Assembly (NCBI GenBank): GCA_934572325.1
Contig: CAKTKT010000003.1
Coordinates: 1-60,802 of the forward strand
Length of the DNA: 60,802 nt
Direction of reading: 5' to 3'
Source: an uncultured Oscillospiraceae bacterium
GTDB taxonomy: Bacteria > Bacillota > Clostridia > Oscillospirales > Oscillospiraceae
The stretch's first letter is position 1. Each line of letters starts with the position of its first letter. The notes beneath the pieces were generated by a model that was not told the origin of the DNA, did not search any database, and saw nothing but the letters and a program-made list of their open reading frames with translations. The position numbers were made by a program, and so were the translations under genes. Below, in pieces: positions 8,534 to 16,369 of the stretch.

Positions 8534-10629
8534 AAAAACTGCGAAACAGCACCCTGGTGCGCGCCGCCGCGTTCGCGCTGACCGTGGCGCTGCTGCTGGC
8601 GATGTGCGTGAGCTTTGCGGGTGTTGCTGTGCTGTACGGCGCGGGCGCGTACCGCACCGGCGCGGCGGATGCGCGCGGAGAGGCCATCTCTCCGTGGTGC
8701 CGGAATGAGGCAAGCCGCGTGCTTGCGGAGTTCGCGGCGGACGTCGGAGCCGAAAACATCGTCACCGACCCCGCCTTTGCCTATACCATACGCGACAAAA
8801 ACGGCGACGAGGTTTTCAGCACTCTCAATGGACAAAGGGTACAGTACAGCGGCGAGCCGCTGAGAATGGACTACGCCGTCAAATACGGCAATGAGCCGGA
8901 GTTGGAGCGCGGGTTGGAGATCCACACGGGCACGTCCGGCACGGGCTACGTGTGGACGGAGAAGTCATCGGGCTGGTCATATGAGGAGGATGACAGCGCC
9001 GTGACGGCGGCGGATCCAACACCTGCGCCGGAATCCAAGACCAGACAGAGCGACGGCAAAAGGGCAGACGGCGCGGCGCTCTACGACCCGGAGCTTATTC
9101 CGTATACAATCACGGGATATGTCCTCGCGGACGTTCCGGAGACGAGCGAGCTGTACGTCACGCTGAGCATGTTCGACGCGCTGTACGCCGCGCGCTACGA
9201 GCTTTTGGCGGCGGCGGTAGTGTCGGGCGCGCTGGCGCTGGCGCTCTTCGTGTTCCTCATGGCGGCGGCGGGGCGGCGCGCGCCGGACGGCGCGGTCACG
9301 CCGACCTGGGCGGAGAAGATACCGCTTGACCTTTTCACCCTGATGCTGCTGCTTCCTGCCATATTCTGCGCGGTGCTGGGGCTGACCGTCACGGACGGCT
9401 CGCTCGACAACGGGCTTGACGCCGCTGTGGCGACGCTGGCGGGGCTGATATGCGTGTGCGGCGTGTCGCTTGCACTGTGGTGGTGTATGAGCCTTGCCGT
9501 GCGCATAAAGCTGCACACGGCGATAAAGGGCACGCTGTGCTATAAGCTGCTCGCGTGGCTGTGGCGCGCAGTGCGGCGGATATGGGGCGCGGCGCGCTCG
9601 GTGTGCCGCAGCATCCCGCTCGTGCCGAAGGCGGCGCTCATCATGCTCGGCATACTCGCCGTGGAGTTTTTCTGGATACTCATCGCGCAGGACAGCCTCG
9701 GCGGACTGATAAACGGCTGGTTTATAGAGCGGCTCGTGCTCTGCGGCGTCTTGATATATCTGCTCGCGGAGATGAAAAGGCTGCTTATCGCGGGGCATGA
9801 GATAGCGGGCGGAAACGTGGACTACCGCGTCGATACCGCTAAGCTGCACGGAGCGCTGCGCGAGCACGGAGAGGATCTCAACAGCATCACCGACGGCATG
9901 AACAGGGCGATTGCTGACCGCGTCAAGAGCGAGCGCTTCCGCACGGAGCTTATCACCAACGTCTCCCACGACATAAAAACGCCCCTCACCTCCATCGTCA
10001 ACTATGTTGACCTCATGGAGAAGGAGGAGATAGACAACGAGAAGGTCAGGGAGTATCTGGAGGTGCTTTCGCGGCAGTCGGCGCGGCTGAAAAAGCTCAT
10101 TGACGACCTGATGGAGGCTTCAAAGGCGGCGACGGGCAATCTCAGCGTGAGCCTTGAGCGCTGCGAGCTGGGCGTTATGCTGACGCAGACGGCGGGGGAG
10201 TACGGGGATAAGCTGGAGGAGGCGGGGCTGGAGCTTGTGGTGACAAAGCCGGAGGAGGCGGTGTACATCATGGCGGACAGGCGGCATCTTTGGCGCATTT
10301 TCGACAATCTCATGAACAACATCTGCAAGTACGCCATGCCGGGCACGCGCGTTTATCTCGATCTCGCGCGCGTGTCGCGCCTGAGCGGGGACACCCTGCG
10401 CGCCGGTGCGGCGGTGACGTTCCGCAATATCTCGAGAACGCGCCTCAACGTCAGCGAGGAGGAGCTGACGGAGCGCTTCGTGCGCGGCGACAGCTCCCGC
10501 AACACCGAGGGCAGCGGGCTTGGGCTTTCGATAGCGAACAGCCTCACACAGCTTCAAAAGGGCGTGATGACGCTGGTTGTCGATGGGGATCTTTTCAAGG
10601 TGCAGCTCAGCTTTGACACTGTGGAGTGA
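8530..10629 (+). CDS. Membrane sensor histidine kinase
   Basis: The 699-residue kinase has one N-terminal transmembrane helix, then an extracytoplasmic region of about 170 residues. A run of roughly five or six membrane helices covers about 215-430. The HisKA domain has phospho-acceptor histidine in ITNVSHDIKTPLTSIVNY. The HATPase domain has the N-box DNLMNNICKYA and G-box EGSGLGLSIANSL. This architecture (VanS-like core with an extended multi-helix sensor) is common in Clostridia, where it often senses envelope stress. The cognate regulator is the overlapping upstream gene. Confidence 0.92.
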   Translation: MKKLRNSTLVRAAAFALTVALLLAMCVSFAGVAVLYGAGAYRTGAADARGEAISPWCRNEASRVLAEFAADVGAENIVTDPAFAYTIRDKNGDEVFSTLNGQRVQYSGEPLRMDYAVKYGNEPELERGLEIHTGTSGTGYVWTEKSSGWSYEEDDSAVTAADPTPAPESKTRQSDGKRADGAALYDPELIPYTITGYVLADVPETSELYVTLSMFDALYAARYELLAAAVVSGALALALFVFLMAAAGRRAPDGAVTPTWAEKIPLDLFTLMLLLPAIFCAVLGLTVTDGSLDNGLDAAVATLAGLICVCGVSLALWWCMSLAVRIKLHTAIKGTLCYKLLAWLWRAVRRIWGAARSVCRSIPLVPKAALIMLGILAVEFFWILIAQDSLGGLINGWFIERLVLCGVLIYLLAEMKRLLIAGHEIAGGNVDYRVDTAKLHGALREHGEDLNSITDGMNRAIADRVKSERFRTELITNVSHDIKTPLTSIVNYVDLMEKEEIDNEKVREYLEVLSRQSARLKKLIDDLMEASKAATGNLSVSLERCELGVMLTQTAGEYGDKLEEAGLELVVTKPEEAVYIMADRRHLWRIFDNLMNNICKYAMPGTRVYLDLARVSRLSGDTLRAGAAVTFRNISRTRLNVSEEELTERFVRGDSSRNTEGSGLGLSIANSLTQLQKGVMTLVVDGDLFKVQLSFDTVE

Positions 10630-10658
10630 CGCGGGCGGAGATTTCGCCGAAATTCGTG

Positions 10659-10683
10659 GGAACATTTTTCCTCGCGCGCAGTC
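10659..10683 (+). promoter_or_regulatory. ECF-sigma-type promoter
   Basis: GGAAC (10659-10663), an AT-rich ATTTTT tract and GTC (10681-10683) are separated by 17 bp. This is the arrangement of extracytoplasmic-function sigma promoters. It precedes the lipoprotein gene. No ECF sigma factor is encoded in the window. Confidence 0.5.
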
Positions 10684-10795
10684 TTAATATACAGCGGCAA
10701 ACGAACGCATCATAACTACGGCGGTCAGCCGCTGCGTTATATTAGGATATTAGGGAAGGAGAGTGTGCGGCGAGGCATCCCGCACCGGAAAAAAC

Positions 10796-11266
10796 ATGAA
10801 GAAGATAGTTATCGCGTTTATCTGCACCGTTCTCATGGTGCTGCTGTGCGCCTGCGGCGCGGCAAAGCTCGCGCCCGGCGACATGAAGGAGAGCGAATAC
10901 AGCGACAGCGCCGTCAACGACAAGGTGCAGCTTTTCATCAAGCAGCGCACCGTCACCGACGAGACGGACGAGATCTCCATGACGCTGGAAAACCTCACCG
11001 ACACGGACTACACCTATGACGCCGTGCAGCGCCTTGAGATATACGACGGGTCAAAGTGGCTCATCGTGCCGGACAAGCAGGAGGCGGTCATCATGGTGCT
11101 CTACACGCTGACCGGCGGCGGCACGGACGAGGTGACGTTCAATTTCTCCGCGCACTACGATAAGCTTGCCGAGGGGCGTTACCGCATCGTCGTTCCCCTC
11201 GTCGCCGCTGACGGCAGCCAGACCCTCGCCGCGGCGGAGTTCGGCATAGGCAGAGCGGATAAATAA
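10796..11266 (+). CDS. Ig-like domain lipoprotein
   Basis: This is a 156-residue secreted lipoprotein. MKKIVIAFICTVLMVLLCACG is a signal peptide with lipobox LCAC. The mature part resembles a bacterial Ig-like domain (Big_14 type). It reads EISMTLENLTDTDYTYD, then WLIVPDKQEA, then GRYRIVVPL. I chose ATG 10796 because it gives a complete lipobox signal. A stronger ribosome binding site (GAAGGAG, 10755-10761) sits too far upstream, next to an in-frame GTG at 10763, so the start is not certain. It follows the sensor kinase after an ECF-type promoter, suggesting envelope-stress control. Confidence 0.75.
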   Translation: MKKIVIAFICTVLMVLLCACGAAKLAPGDMKESEYSDSAVNDKVQLFIKQRTVTDETDEISMTLENLTDTDYTYDAVQRLEIYDGSKWLIVPDKQEAVIMVLYTLTGGGTDEVTFNFSAHYDKLAEGRYRIVVPLVAADGSQTLAAAEFGIGRADK

Positions 11267-11302
11267 AGAAAAGGCGGGGCGTCCGCCCCGCGCATATACG
11301 AA

Positions 11303-11337
11303 GATACCCACCCGGCGAGCTCCGCCGAGTGGGTATC
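11303..11337. terminator. Bidirectional hairpin between lipoprotein and rfbB
   Basis: GATACCCAC and GTGGGTATC flank an inner GGCG/CGCC pair. This follows a shorter GGCGGGGCG/GCCCCGC hairpin. It separates convergent genes. Confidence 0.6.
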
Positions 11338-11360
11338 GCGCTGTTTATGCGCCCTGCCGC

Positions 11361-12419
11361 CTACACGGCGGCGTACATTTTGCTGTAATAGTCCAGATAG
11401 TCGCCGGAGATGACGTGCTCGATCCAGCTCCGGTTGTCAAGATACCAGCGGATAGTCTCGTGCATACCGCGCAGGAACGTATACTCCGGCGTCCAGCCGA
11501 GCGTCGTGGTTATCTTGGTGTTGTCGATGGCGTAGCGCCGGTCGTGACCGGGGCGATCCTGCACGTGCTCTATAAGGCTCGCAGGCTTGCCGAGCTCATC
11601 GAGGATGAGCTTGACAATCTCTATGTTCGCGCGCTCGTTGTTGCCGCCGATGTTGTACACCTCGCCGCGCACGCCCTTTTCAAGCACCGTGCGTATGGCG
11701 GCGCAGTGGTCGTGCACGTGCAGCCAGTCGCGTATCTGCATCCCGTCGCCGTATACCGGCAGCGGCTTGTCGTTCTCGGCGTTGTGGAGCATGAGCGGGA
11801 TGAGCTTTTCCGGAAACTGATAGGGACCGTAGTTATTGGAGCAGCGCGTGATGTTCACGGGCATGCCGTATGTATTATGGTACGCGCGCACGACGAGATC
11901 CGCCCCCGCCTTCGAGGCGGAGTAGGGCGAGTTGGGGGCGATGGGCGTGGTCTCGGTGAACATGCCCGTCTTGCCCAGCGCGCCGTAAACCTCGTCCGTG
12001 GACACCTGAAGATACACAACGCCCTCGCGGTACTCGCGCGAATACTTGTTGTCCGGCTCGAGCTTCCAGCGGCGCTTGGCGGCGTCGAGCAGCGTCTGTG
12101 TGCCGACGACGTTCGTTGTGAGAAAAAGCTCCGGCTCAAGTATGCTGCGGTCAACGTGCGACTCCGCCGCGAAGTGGACGACGGTGTCAAAATCGTACTT
12201 GTCGAATATATCCCCGACGAGCTTTTTATCGCGTATGTCGCCGTGGACGAACACGTAGCGCTTATCCCCCTGCACGGGCAGCAGGTTTTCAAGGTTGCCC
12301 GCGTAGGTGAGAAGATCCAGATTGACAAGCAGCTCTATATCCTGCTTTTCTTTAAGTATGTACTGCACAAAGTTCGAGCCGATGAAGCCCGCGCCGCCGG
12401 TAACAAGAATCCTTTTCAT
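11361..12419 (-). CDS. rfbB: dTDP-glucose 4,6-dehydratase
   Basis: RfbB converts dTDP-glucose to dTDP-4-keto-6-deoxyglucose, the second step towards dTDP-rhamnose. The 352-residue protein has the NAD Rossmann motif VTGGAGFIGSNF at residues 5-16, HFAAESHVDRS with the active-site region, and catalytic YSASK. Start ATG 12419 overlaps the rfbA stop by 4 bp (ATGA), so the two are coupled. rfbC and rfbD are not in the window, so the remainder of the pathway is elsewhere. Confidence 0.96.
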   Translation of the reverse strand: MKRILVTGGAGFIGSNFVQYILKEKQDIELLVNLDLLTYAGNLENLLPVQGDKRYVFVHGDIRDKKLVGDIFDKYDFDTVVHFAAESHVDRSILEPELFLTTNVVGTQTLLDAAKRRWKLEPDNKYSREYREGVVYLQVSTDEVYGALGKTGMFTETTPIAPNSPYSASKAGADLVVRAYHNTYGMPVNITRCSNNYGPYQFPEKLIPLMLHNAENDKPLPVYGDGMQIRDWLHVHDHCAAIRTVLEKGVRGEVYNIGGNNERANIEIVKLILDELGKPASLIEHVQDRPGHDRRYAIDNTKITTTLGWTPEYTFLRGMHETIRWYLDNRSWIEHVISGDYLDYYSKMYAAV

Positions 12420-13288
12420 ATTTCACCCTCCGCAACACGCTTGAGATATTGACCGTAATCGGTCTTGAGCATGGGCTGCGCCAGATGCATAAGCTCGTCC
12501 GCAGTGATGTACCCCATGCGGTAGGCGATCTCCTCCACGCAGGCGATGTACAGCCCCTGACGCGACTGCACGATCTGCACGAAGTTTGCCGCCGCCAAAA
12601 GGTTTTCATGCGTGCCGGTGTCCAGCCACGCCAGACCGCGCCCGAACAGCTTGACCTTGAGCCTGCCGCGGCGGAGATACTCGTTGTTCACGCTTGTTAT
12701 CTCAAGCTCGCCGCGCTGCGACGGCTTGACGCCCTTGGCGATGGAGACGACGTCGTTATCGTAGAAATACAGCCCCGGAACGACGTAGTTGGACTTCGGG
12801 CGCTCCGGCTTTTCCTCGATGGAGACGACGTTGTGCGCCTCGTCAAACTCCACCACGCCAAGTCCCTCCGGGTTCGGCGTATAGTACCCGAAGATGACCG
12901 CGCCCTCGGTGAGCCGCGCCGCCTCCTTCACGCCGATGCTGATGCCGCCGCCGTAGAAGACGTTGTCGCCGAGGATGAGACAGACGCTGTCGCCGCCGAT
13001 AAAGTCCTCCCCGATGATGAACGCCTCGGCAATGCCGCGCGGCGCGGACTGCACCTCGTAGCTCAGCTCAAGCCCGAGCCAGCGCCCGTCGCCCAGCAGC
13101 TCGCGGAACGCGCCGACGTCGCGCTCGGTGGAGATGATGAGTATCTCGCGTATACCGGCGAGCATGAGCACCGACAGGGGATAGTATATCATGGGCTTAT
13201 CGTATATGGGGAGGATCTGCTTTGATATGGAGCGGGTGATGGGATAAAGCCGCGAGCCGGTGCCGCCGGCAAGGATGATTCCTTTCAT
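12416..13288 (-). CDS. rfbA: Glucose-1-phosphate thymidylyltransferase
   Basis: RfbA makes dTDP-glucose from glucose-1-phosphate and dTTP. The 290-residue protein starts MKGIILAGGTGSRLYPIT, the nucleotide-binding signature, and continues with KQILPIYDKPMIYYPL and LGDNVFYGG. A longer open frame runs upstream to 13876, but it antisense-overlaps the cobW gene. The ATG at 13288 gives the normal family length. It is first in the rfbA-rfbB operon. Confidence 0.96.
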   Translation of the reverse strand: MKGIILAGGTGSRLYPITRSISKQILPIYDKPMIYYPLSVLMLAGIREILIISTERDVGAFRELLGDGRWLGLELSYEVQSAPRGIAEAFIIGEDFIGGDSVCLILGDNVFYGGGISIGVKEAARLTEGAVIFGYYTPNPEGLGVVEFDEAHNVVSIEEKPERPKSNYVVPGLYFYDNDVVSIAKGVKPSQRGELEITSVNNEYLRRGRLKVKLFGRGLAWLDTGTHENLLAAANFVQIVQSRQGLYIACVEEIAYRMGYITADELMHLAQPMLKTDYGQYLKRVAEGEI

Positions 13289-13321
13289 ATCAGTACCCTC
13301 TTCCGAAAATGATGATACTTG

Positions 13322-13350
13322 ATTATACACTCCCTTTCCGCGTAAGGCAA
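13322..13350 (-). promoter_or_regulatory. Promoter of rfbAB
   Basis: On the minus strand, TTGCCT (13345-13350) and TATAAT (13322-13327) are 17 bp apart, upstream of rfbA at 13288. Confidence 0.7.
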
Positions 13351-13397
13351 GGCAATAATGCAAAAAGGGAATAAACTGTAAACAAAGCGTCGGGTGC

Positions 13398-13426
13398 TTG
13401 TAAGAACGGGGAAACAATGCTATAAT
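13398..13426 (+). promoter_or_regulatory. Promoter of the cobW operon
   Basis: TTGTAA (13398-13403) and TATAAT (13421-13426) are 17 bp apart. They are divergent from the rfbAB promoter, about 40 bp upstream of the cobW start at 13467. I did not find a clear Zur-type palindrome. Confidence 0.7.
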
Positions 13427-13466
13427 ACACTTTCGGAAAAAATCATCATCACATGGAGGCATTACC

Positions 13467-14534
13467 ATGACAAGAATAGACATATTTTCCGGCTTTCTCG
13501 GCGCAGGGAAAACGACGCTCATCCGCAAGCTCATCGCGGAGGCGTACAAGGGCGAGAAGCTTGTGCTGATAGAAAACGAATTCGGCGAGATCGCCATTGA
13601 CGGCGGCTTCCTCAAGGACGCCGGCGTGGAGATCACCGAGATGAACTCCGGCTGCATCTGCTGCACCCTCGTGGGCGACTTTGAAAAGGCGCTCAGGAAG
13701 GTCATGGACGAGTACGCGCCCGACCGCATCATCATAGAGCCGTCCGGCGTGGGCAAGCTCAGCGATGTGGCGCGCGCGGTGGAGCAGGTAGAGGGCGCGT
13801 CCGTGGGCGCGAAGGTGACCGTTGTGGACGCGGGCAAGTGCCGTATGTATATGCGCAACTTCGGCGAATTTTTCAACGATCAGGTCGAGAACGCGGACAT
13901 CATCGTCATGAGCCGCACCGACGCCGCGCCCGAGAGCAAGGTCGTCGCCGCAAGCGAGCTTCTGCGCAGGCTCAACCCGACCGCAAGCCTCATCACAACG
14001 CCGTGGAGCAGACTCGACGGGATGCAGATAAAGGCCGCGATGGACGGCGATGCGCTGCAAAAGGAGATGGAGCATTTGGAGCGCGAGACTCACGAGCGCC
14101 ATCATCACGACCACGACCACGGCGACCATGACTGCTGCTGCGGGCACGACCATGACCACGAGCACGACCATGACCACGAGCACGGCGACGGGTGCGCCTG
14201 CGGCTGCCACGACCATGACCACGACGGGCATGACGGGCATCACCACCATCACGCCGACGAGGTGTTCACCTCCTGGGGTGTGGAGACGCCGAAAAAATTC
14301 ACCGAGAGCGGTTTACGCGCCATGCTCGGCGAGCTTGCCGACAGCGGCAGATTCGGCACGATCCTGCGCGCGAAGGGCTTTGTTGACGCCGCCGACGGCG
14401 AATGGATATACTTTGACTATGTCCCCGGCGAGGCTGACATCCGCCGCGGGAGCGCCGCCGTCACCGGTCGCCTGTGCGTGATCGGCTCAAAGCTCAACGA
14501 GGCGGCGCTGAAGGAGCTGTTTGAGATTGAGTAA
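13467..14534 (+). CDS. CobW/ZNG-family metallochaperone GTPase
   Basis: The 355-residue G3E GTPase has P-loop GFLGAGKTTLI at residues 9-19 and the metal-binding motif GCICCT near 62-67. The GTP-specificity region follows, with a C-terminal CobW domain (VFTSWGVETPKKFTE onward). Between the domains, about residues 210-270, is a long stretch of histidine, aspartate and cysteine (HHHDHDHGDHD, CCCGHDHDHEHD, HHHHH), an evident metal store. The family hands zinc or cobalt to client proteins; the metal here cannot be told from sequence. It overlaps the next cobW-like gene. Confidence 0.92.
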   Translation: MTRIDIFSGFLGAGKTTLIRKLIAEAYKGEKLVLIENEFGEIAIDGGFLKDAGVEITEMNSGCICCTLVGDFEKALRKVMDEYAPDRIIIEPSGVGKLSDVARAVEQVEGASVGAKVTVVDAGKCRMYMRNFGEFFNDQVENADIIVMSRTDAAPESKVVAASELLRRLNPTASLITTPWSRLDGMQIKAAMDGDALQKEMEHLERETHERHHHDHDHGDHDCCCGHDHDHEHDHDHEHGDGCACGCHDHDHDGHDGHHHHHADEVFTSWGVETPKKFTESGLRAMLGELADSGRFGTILRAKGFVDAADGEWIYFDYVPGEADIRRGSAAVTGRLCVIGSKLNEAALKELFEIE

Positions 14535-15483
14535 CAAAACGAACGACGTGCCCGTATACCTGTTCACGGGCTTTCTGGAGAGCGGCAAGACCAAGTTCAT
14601 ACAGGAAACGCTGGAGGACAAGCGCTTTTGCAACGGGGAGCGGACGCTGCTGCTGGTGTGCGAGGAGGGCGAGGAGGAATACGCGCCCGACCAGTTTGCC
14701 GACAGGAACGTCTTTATCCGCGAGGTGGAGACGGCGGAGGAGCTGAACGCCGGAAGGCTGGCAGACTGGCTGCACGAGACGCAGACGGAGCGCGTCGTCG
14801 TCGAGTACAACGGGATGTGGCTGCTGGACGCGCTCTACGGCGCAATGCCGGAGGGCTGGATGGTGTATCAGGAGTTCATGTTCGCCGATGCGGAAACCTT
14901 TCTCAGCTACAACGCCAATATGCGCCAGTTCGTATACGACAAGCTGAAAAGCTGCGAGCTGGTTGTGTTCAACCGCTTCAAGCCCGACATGGACAAGATG
15001 GAGTTTCACAGGATTGTGCGCGCCGCGTCACGCCGCGCCGACATCGCGTATGAATACGCCGACGGCAGGGTGGAGTATGACGACATCGTCGATCCGCTGC
15101 CGTTCGACGTCAACGCGCCCGTGATTGAGATCGGCGACGCGGATTTTGCCGAGTGGTACCGCGATCTCTCGGAGGAGCCGAAAAAGTACGAGAACAAGAC
15201 CGTGCGCTTCAAATGTCGGGCGCTCGTGCGCAAAAAAATGCCGGAGCACACCTTCATCGTCGGGCGGCACGTCATGACCTGCTGCGTGGAGGATATACAG
15301 TTCGCGGGGCTGGTGTGCCAGTGGGACAAGGCGGACACCGTGCAGGACGATAGCTGGCTCATCCTCACCGCGCGCGTAAACTTCAAGTTCAACCGCGCCT
15401 ACTCCCGCAAGGGTCCGGTGCTGACATACATCGACGCACAGCCCTGCCAAGCGCCGGAGCAGCCCGTGGCGACTTTCTATTAA
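14521..15483 (+). CDS. CobW-like GTPase fused to a DUF1980-like domain
   Basis: The first half (residues 10-195) looks like a divergent CobW-type NTPase. P-loop YLFTGFLESGKTKF is at 13-26, but there is no GCxCC metal motif. From about residue 205 it resembles the C-terminal domain of DUF1980/TIGR03943 (YcgQ). FAEWYRDLSEEPKKYENKTV leads into FIVGRHVMTCCVED and then QDDSWLILTA. YcgQ normally pairs with a DUF318 permease, which is absent here. The start is TTG at 14521 or 14527, with AAGGAG at 14511-14516. It overlaps the upstream cobW gene, so it is co-translated. A metal-handling role is inferred. Confidence 0.75.
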   Translation: MRLSNKTNDVPVYLFTGFLESGKTKFIQETLEDKRFCNGERTLLLVCEEGEEEYAPDQFADRNVFIREVETAEELNAGRLADWLHETQTERVVVEYNGMWLLDALYGAMPEGWMVYQEFMFADAETFLSYNANMRQFVYDKLKSCELVVFNRFKPDMDKMEFHRIVRAASRRADIAYEYADGRVEYDDIVDPLPFDVNAPVIEIGDADFAEWYRDLSEEPKKYENKTVRFKCRALVRKKMPEHTFIVGRHVMTCCVEDIQFAGLVCQWDKADTVQDDSWLILTARVNFKFNRAYSRKGPVLTYIDAQPCQAPEQPVATFY

Positions 15484-15524
15484 GCGCTAATAATAAGACA
15501 AAAAATGAGAAAGAGAGCGGAGAG

Positions 15525-16187
15525 ATGAGATACAAGTGCCTTGTTTTCGACCACGACGACACCGTTGTTGACAGCACCGCCACCATACATTACCCCTGCT
15601 TTGTCGAGTACACCAGAACGCGCTATCCGGGGAAGACCTGCACGCTGGAGGAGTACTTCATGCGCAACTTCGACCCCGGCTTTCTCGAATTCTGCCGCGG
15701 CGAGTACGGCATGGACGACGATGACATAGCGGACGAGACGGAGTATTGGCGCGCATGGGTCAACGGTCATATCCCGACCGCCTATGCCGGCATGAGGGAG
15801 ATAATGCGCCGCCAGCGCGCCGAGGGCGGGCTTGTCTGCGTCGTGTCGCACTCGATAGACTATAACATCCTACGCGACTACAAGGCGAACGGCCTGCCCG
15901 CGCCGGACGCGGTGTACGGCTGGGAGCGCCCAATGGAGGAGCGCAAGCCCCATCCCTTCCCGCTGGAGGACATCATGCGCCGCTTCGCTCTCGCGCCGTC
16001 CGAGCTTCTGATGATAGACGACCTCAAGCCGGGCTACGACATGGCGCGAAGCTGCGGCGTGGACTTTGCCGCCGTCGGCTGGAGCAGCGACGTGCCGCAG
16101 ATCGAGGCGTTCATGCGCGAAAACTGCCCCAACTACTTCAAGACCGTTGCGCAGCTTGACAGCTTCCTGCAGGGCGGCGCGAATTGA
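15525..16187 (+). CDS. HAD-superfamily hydrolase
   Basis: This 220-residue phosphatase of the phosphoglycolate phosphatase-like subfamily has motif I in VFDHDDTVVDS (nucleophile D9, D11). Motif II serine is in VVSHS, motif III lysine in ERKPHPFP, and motif IV in LMIDDLKPG. The substrate is unknown. It lies 41 bp after the CobW-DUF1980 gene and is closed by a strong terminator, so it probably ends that operon. Confidence 0.9.
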   Translation: MRYKCLVFDHDDTVVDSTATIHYPCFVEYTRTRYPGKTCTLEEYFMRNFDPGFLEFCRGEYGMDDDDIADETEYWRAWVNGHIPTAYAGMREIMRRQRAEGGLVCVVSHSIDYNILRDYKANGLPAPDAVYGWERPMEERKPHPFPLEDIMRRFALAPSELLMIDDLKPGYDMARSCGVDFAAVGWSSDVPQIEAFMRENCPNYFKTVAQLDSFLQGGAN

Positions 16188-16197
16188 TAACGCCTGT

Positions 16198-16225
16198 AAA
16201 AAAGCCGCCGGCAGGCGGCTTTTTT
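16198..16225 (+). terminator. Intrinsic terminator after the HAD gene
   Basis: AAAAAAGCCGCC pairs with GGCGGCTTTTTT around a 4-nt loop, with a T-run. Confidence 0.9.
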
Positions 16226-16273
16226 ACGCCCCGCCGCCGTTTTCGGGTAATACGGATTTTTTCCCGATTGCGG

Positions 16274-16302
16274 TTGACACGGGCGGCGAAAATGTTTATA
16301 CT
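16274..16302 (+). promoter_or_regulatory. Consensus sigma-A promoter of the APC permease
   Basis: A perfect TTGACA (16274-16279) and TATACT (16297-16302) are separated by 17 bp. Confidence 0.9.
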
Positions 16303-16311
16303 GAACAAAAC

Positions 16312-16337
16312 AATTTAAACAGGAATCAGTTTAAATT
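16312..16337. promoter_or_regulatory. Palindromic operator candidate
   Basis: AATTTAAAC (16312-16320) and GTTTAAATT (16329-16337) are perfect 9-bp arms around 8 bp. They lie directly downstream of the predicted transcription start. A dimeric repressor bound here would block the permease promoter. The regulator is not identified. Confidence 0.6.
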
Positions 16338-16369
16338 AAAAAAGAAGAGAGAAAGAAGAGGTAAACAAC

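Noticed and set aside
13289..13876. Long N-terminal extension of rfbA
   Set aside because: It runs antisense through the cobW gene; the normal RfbA start is at 13288.
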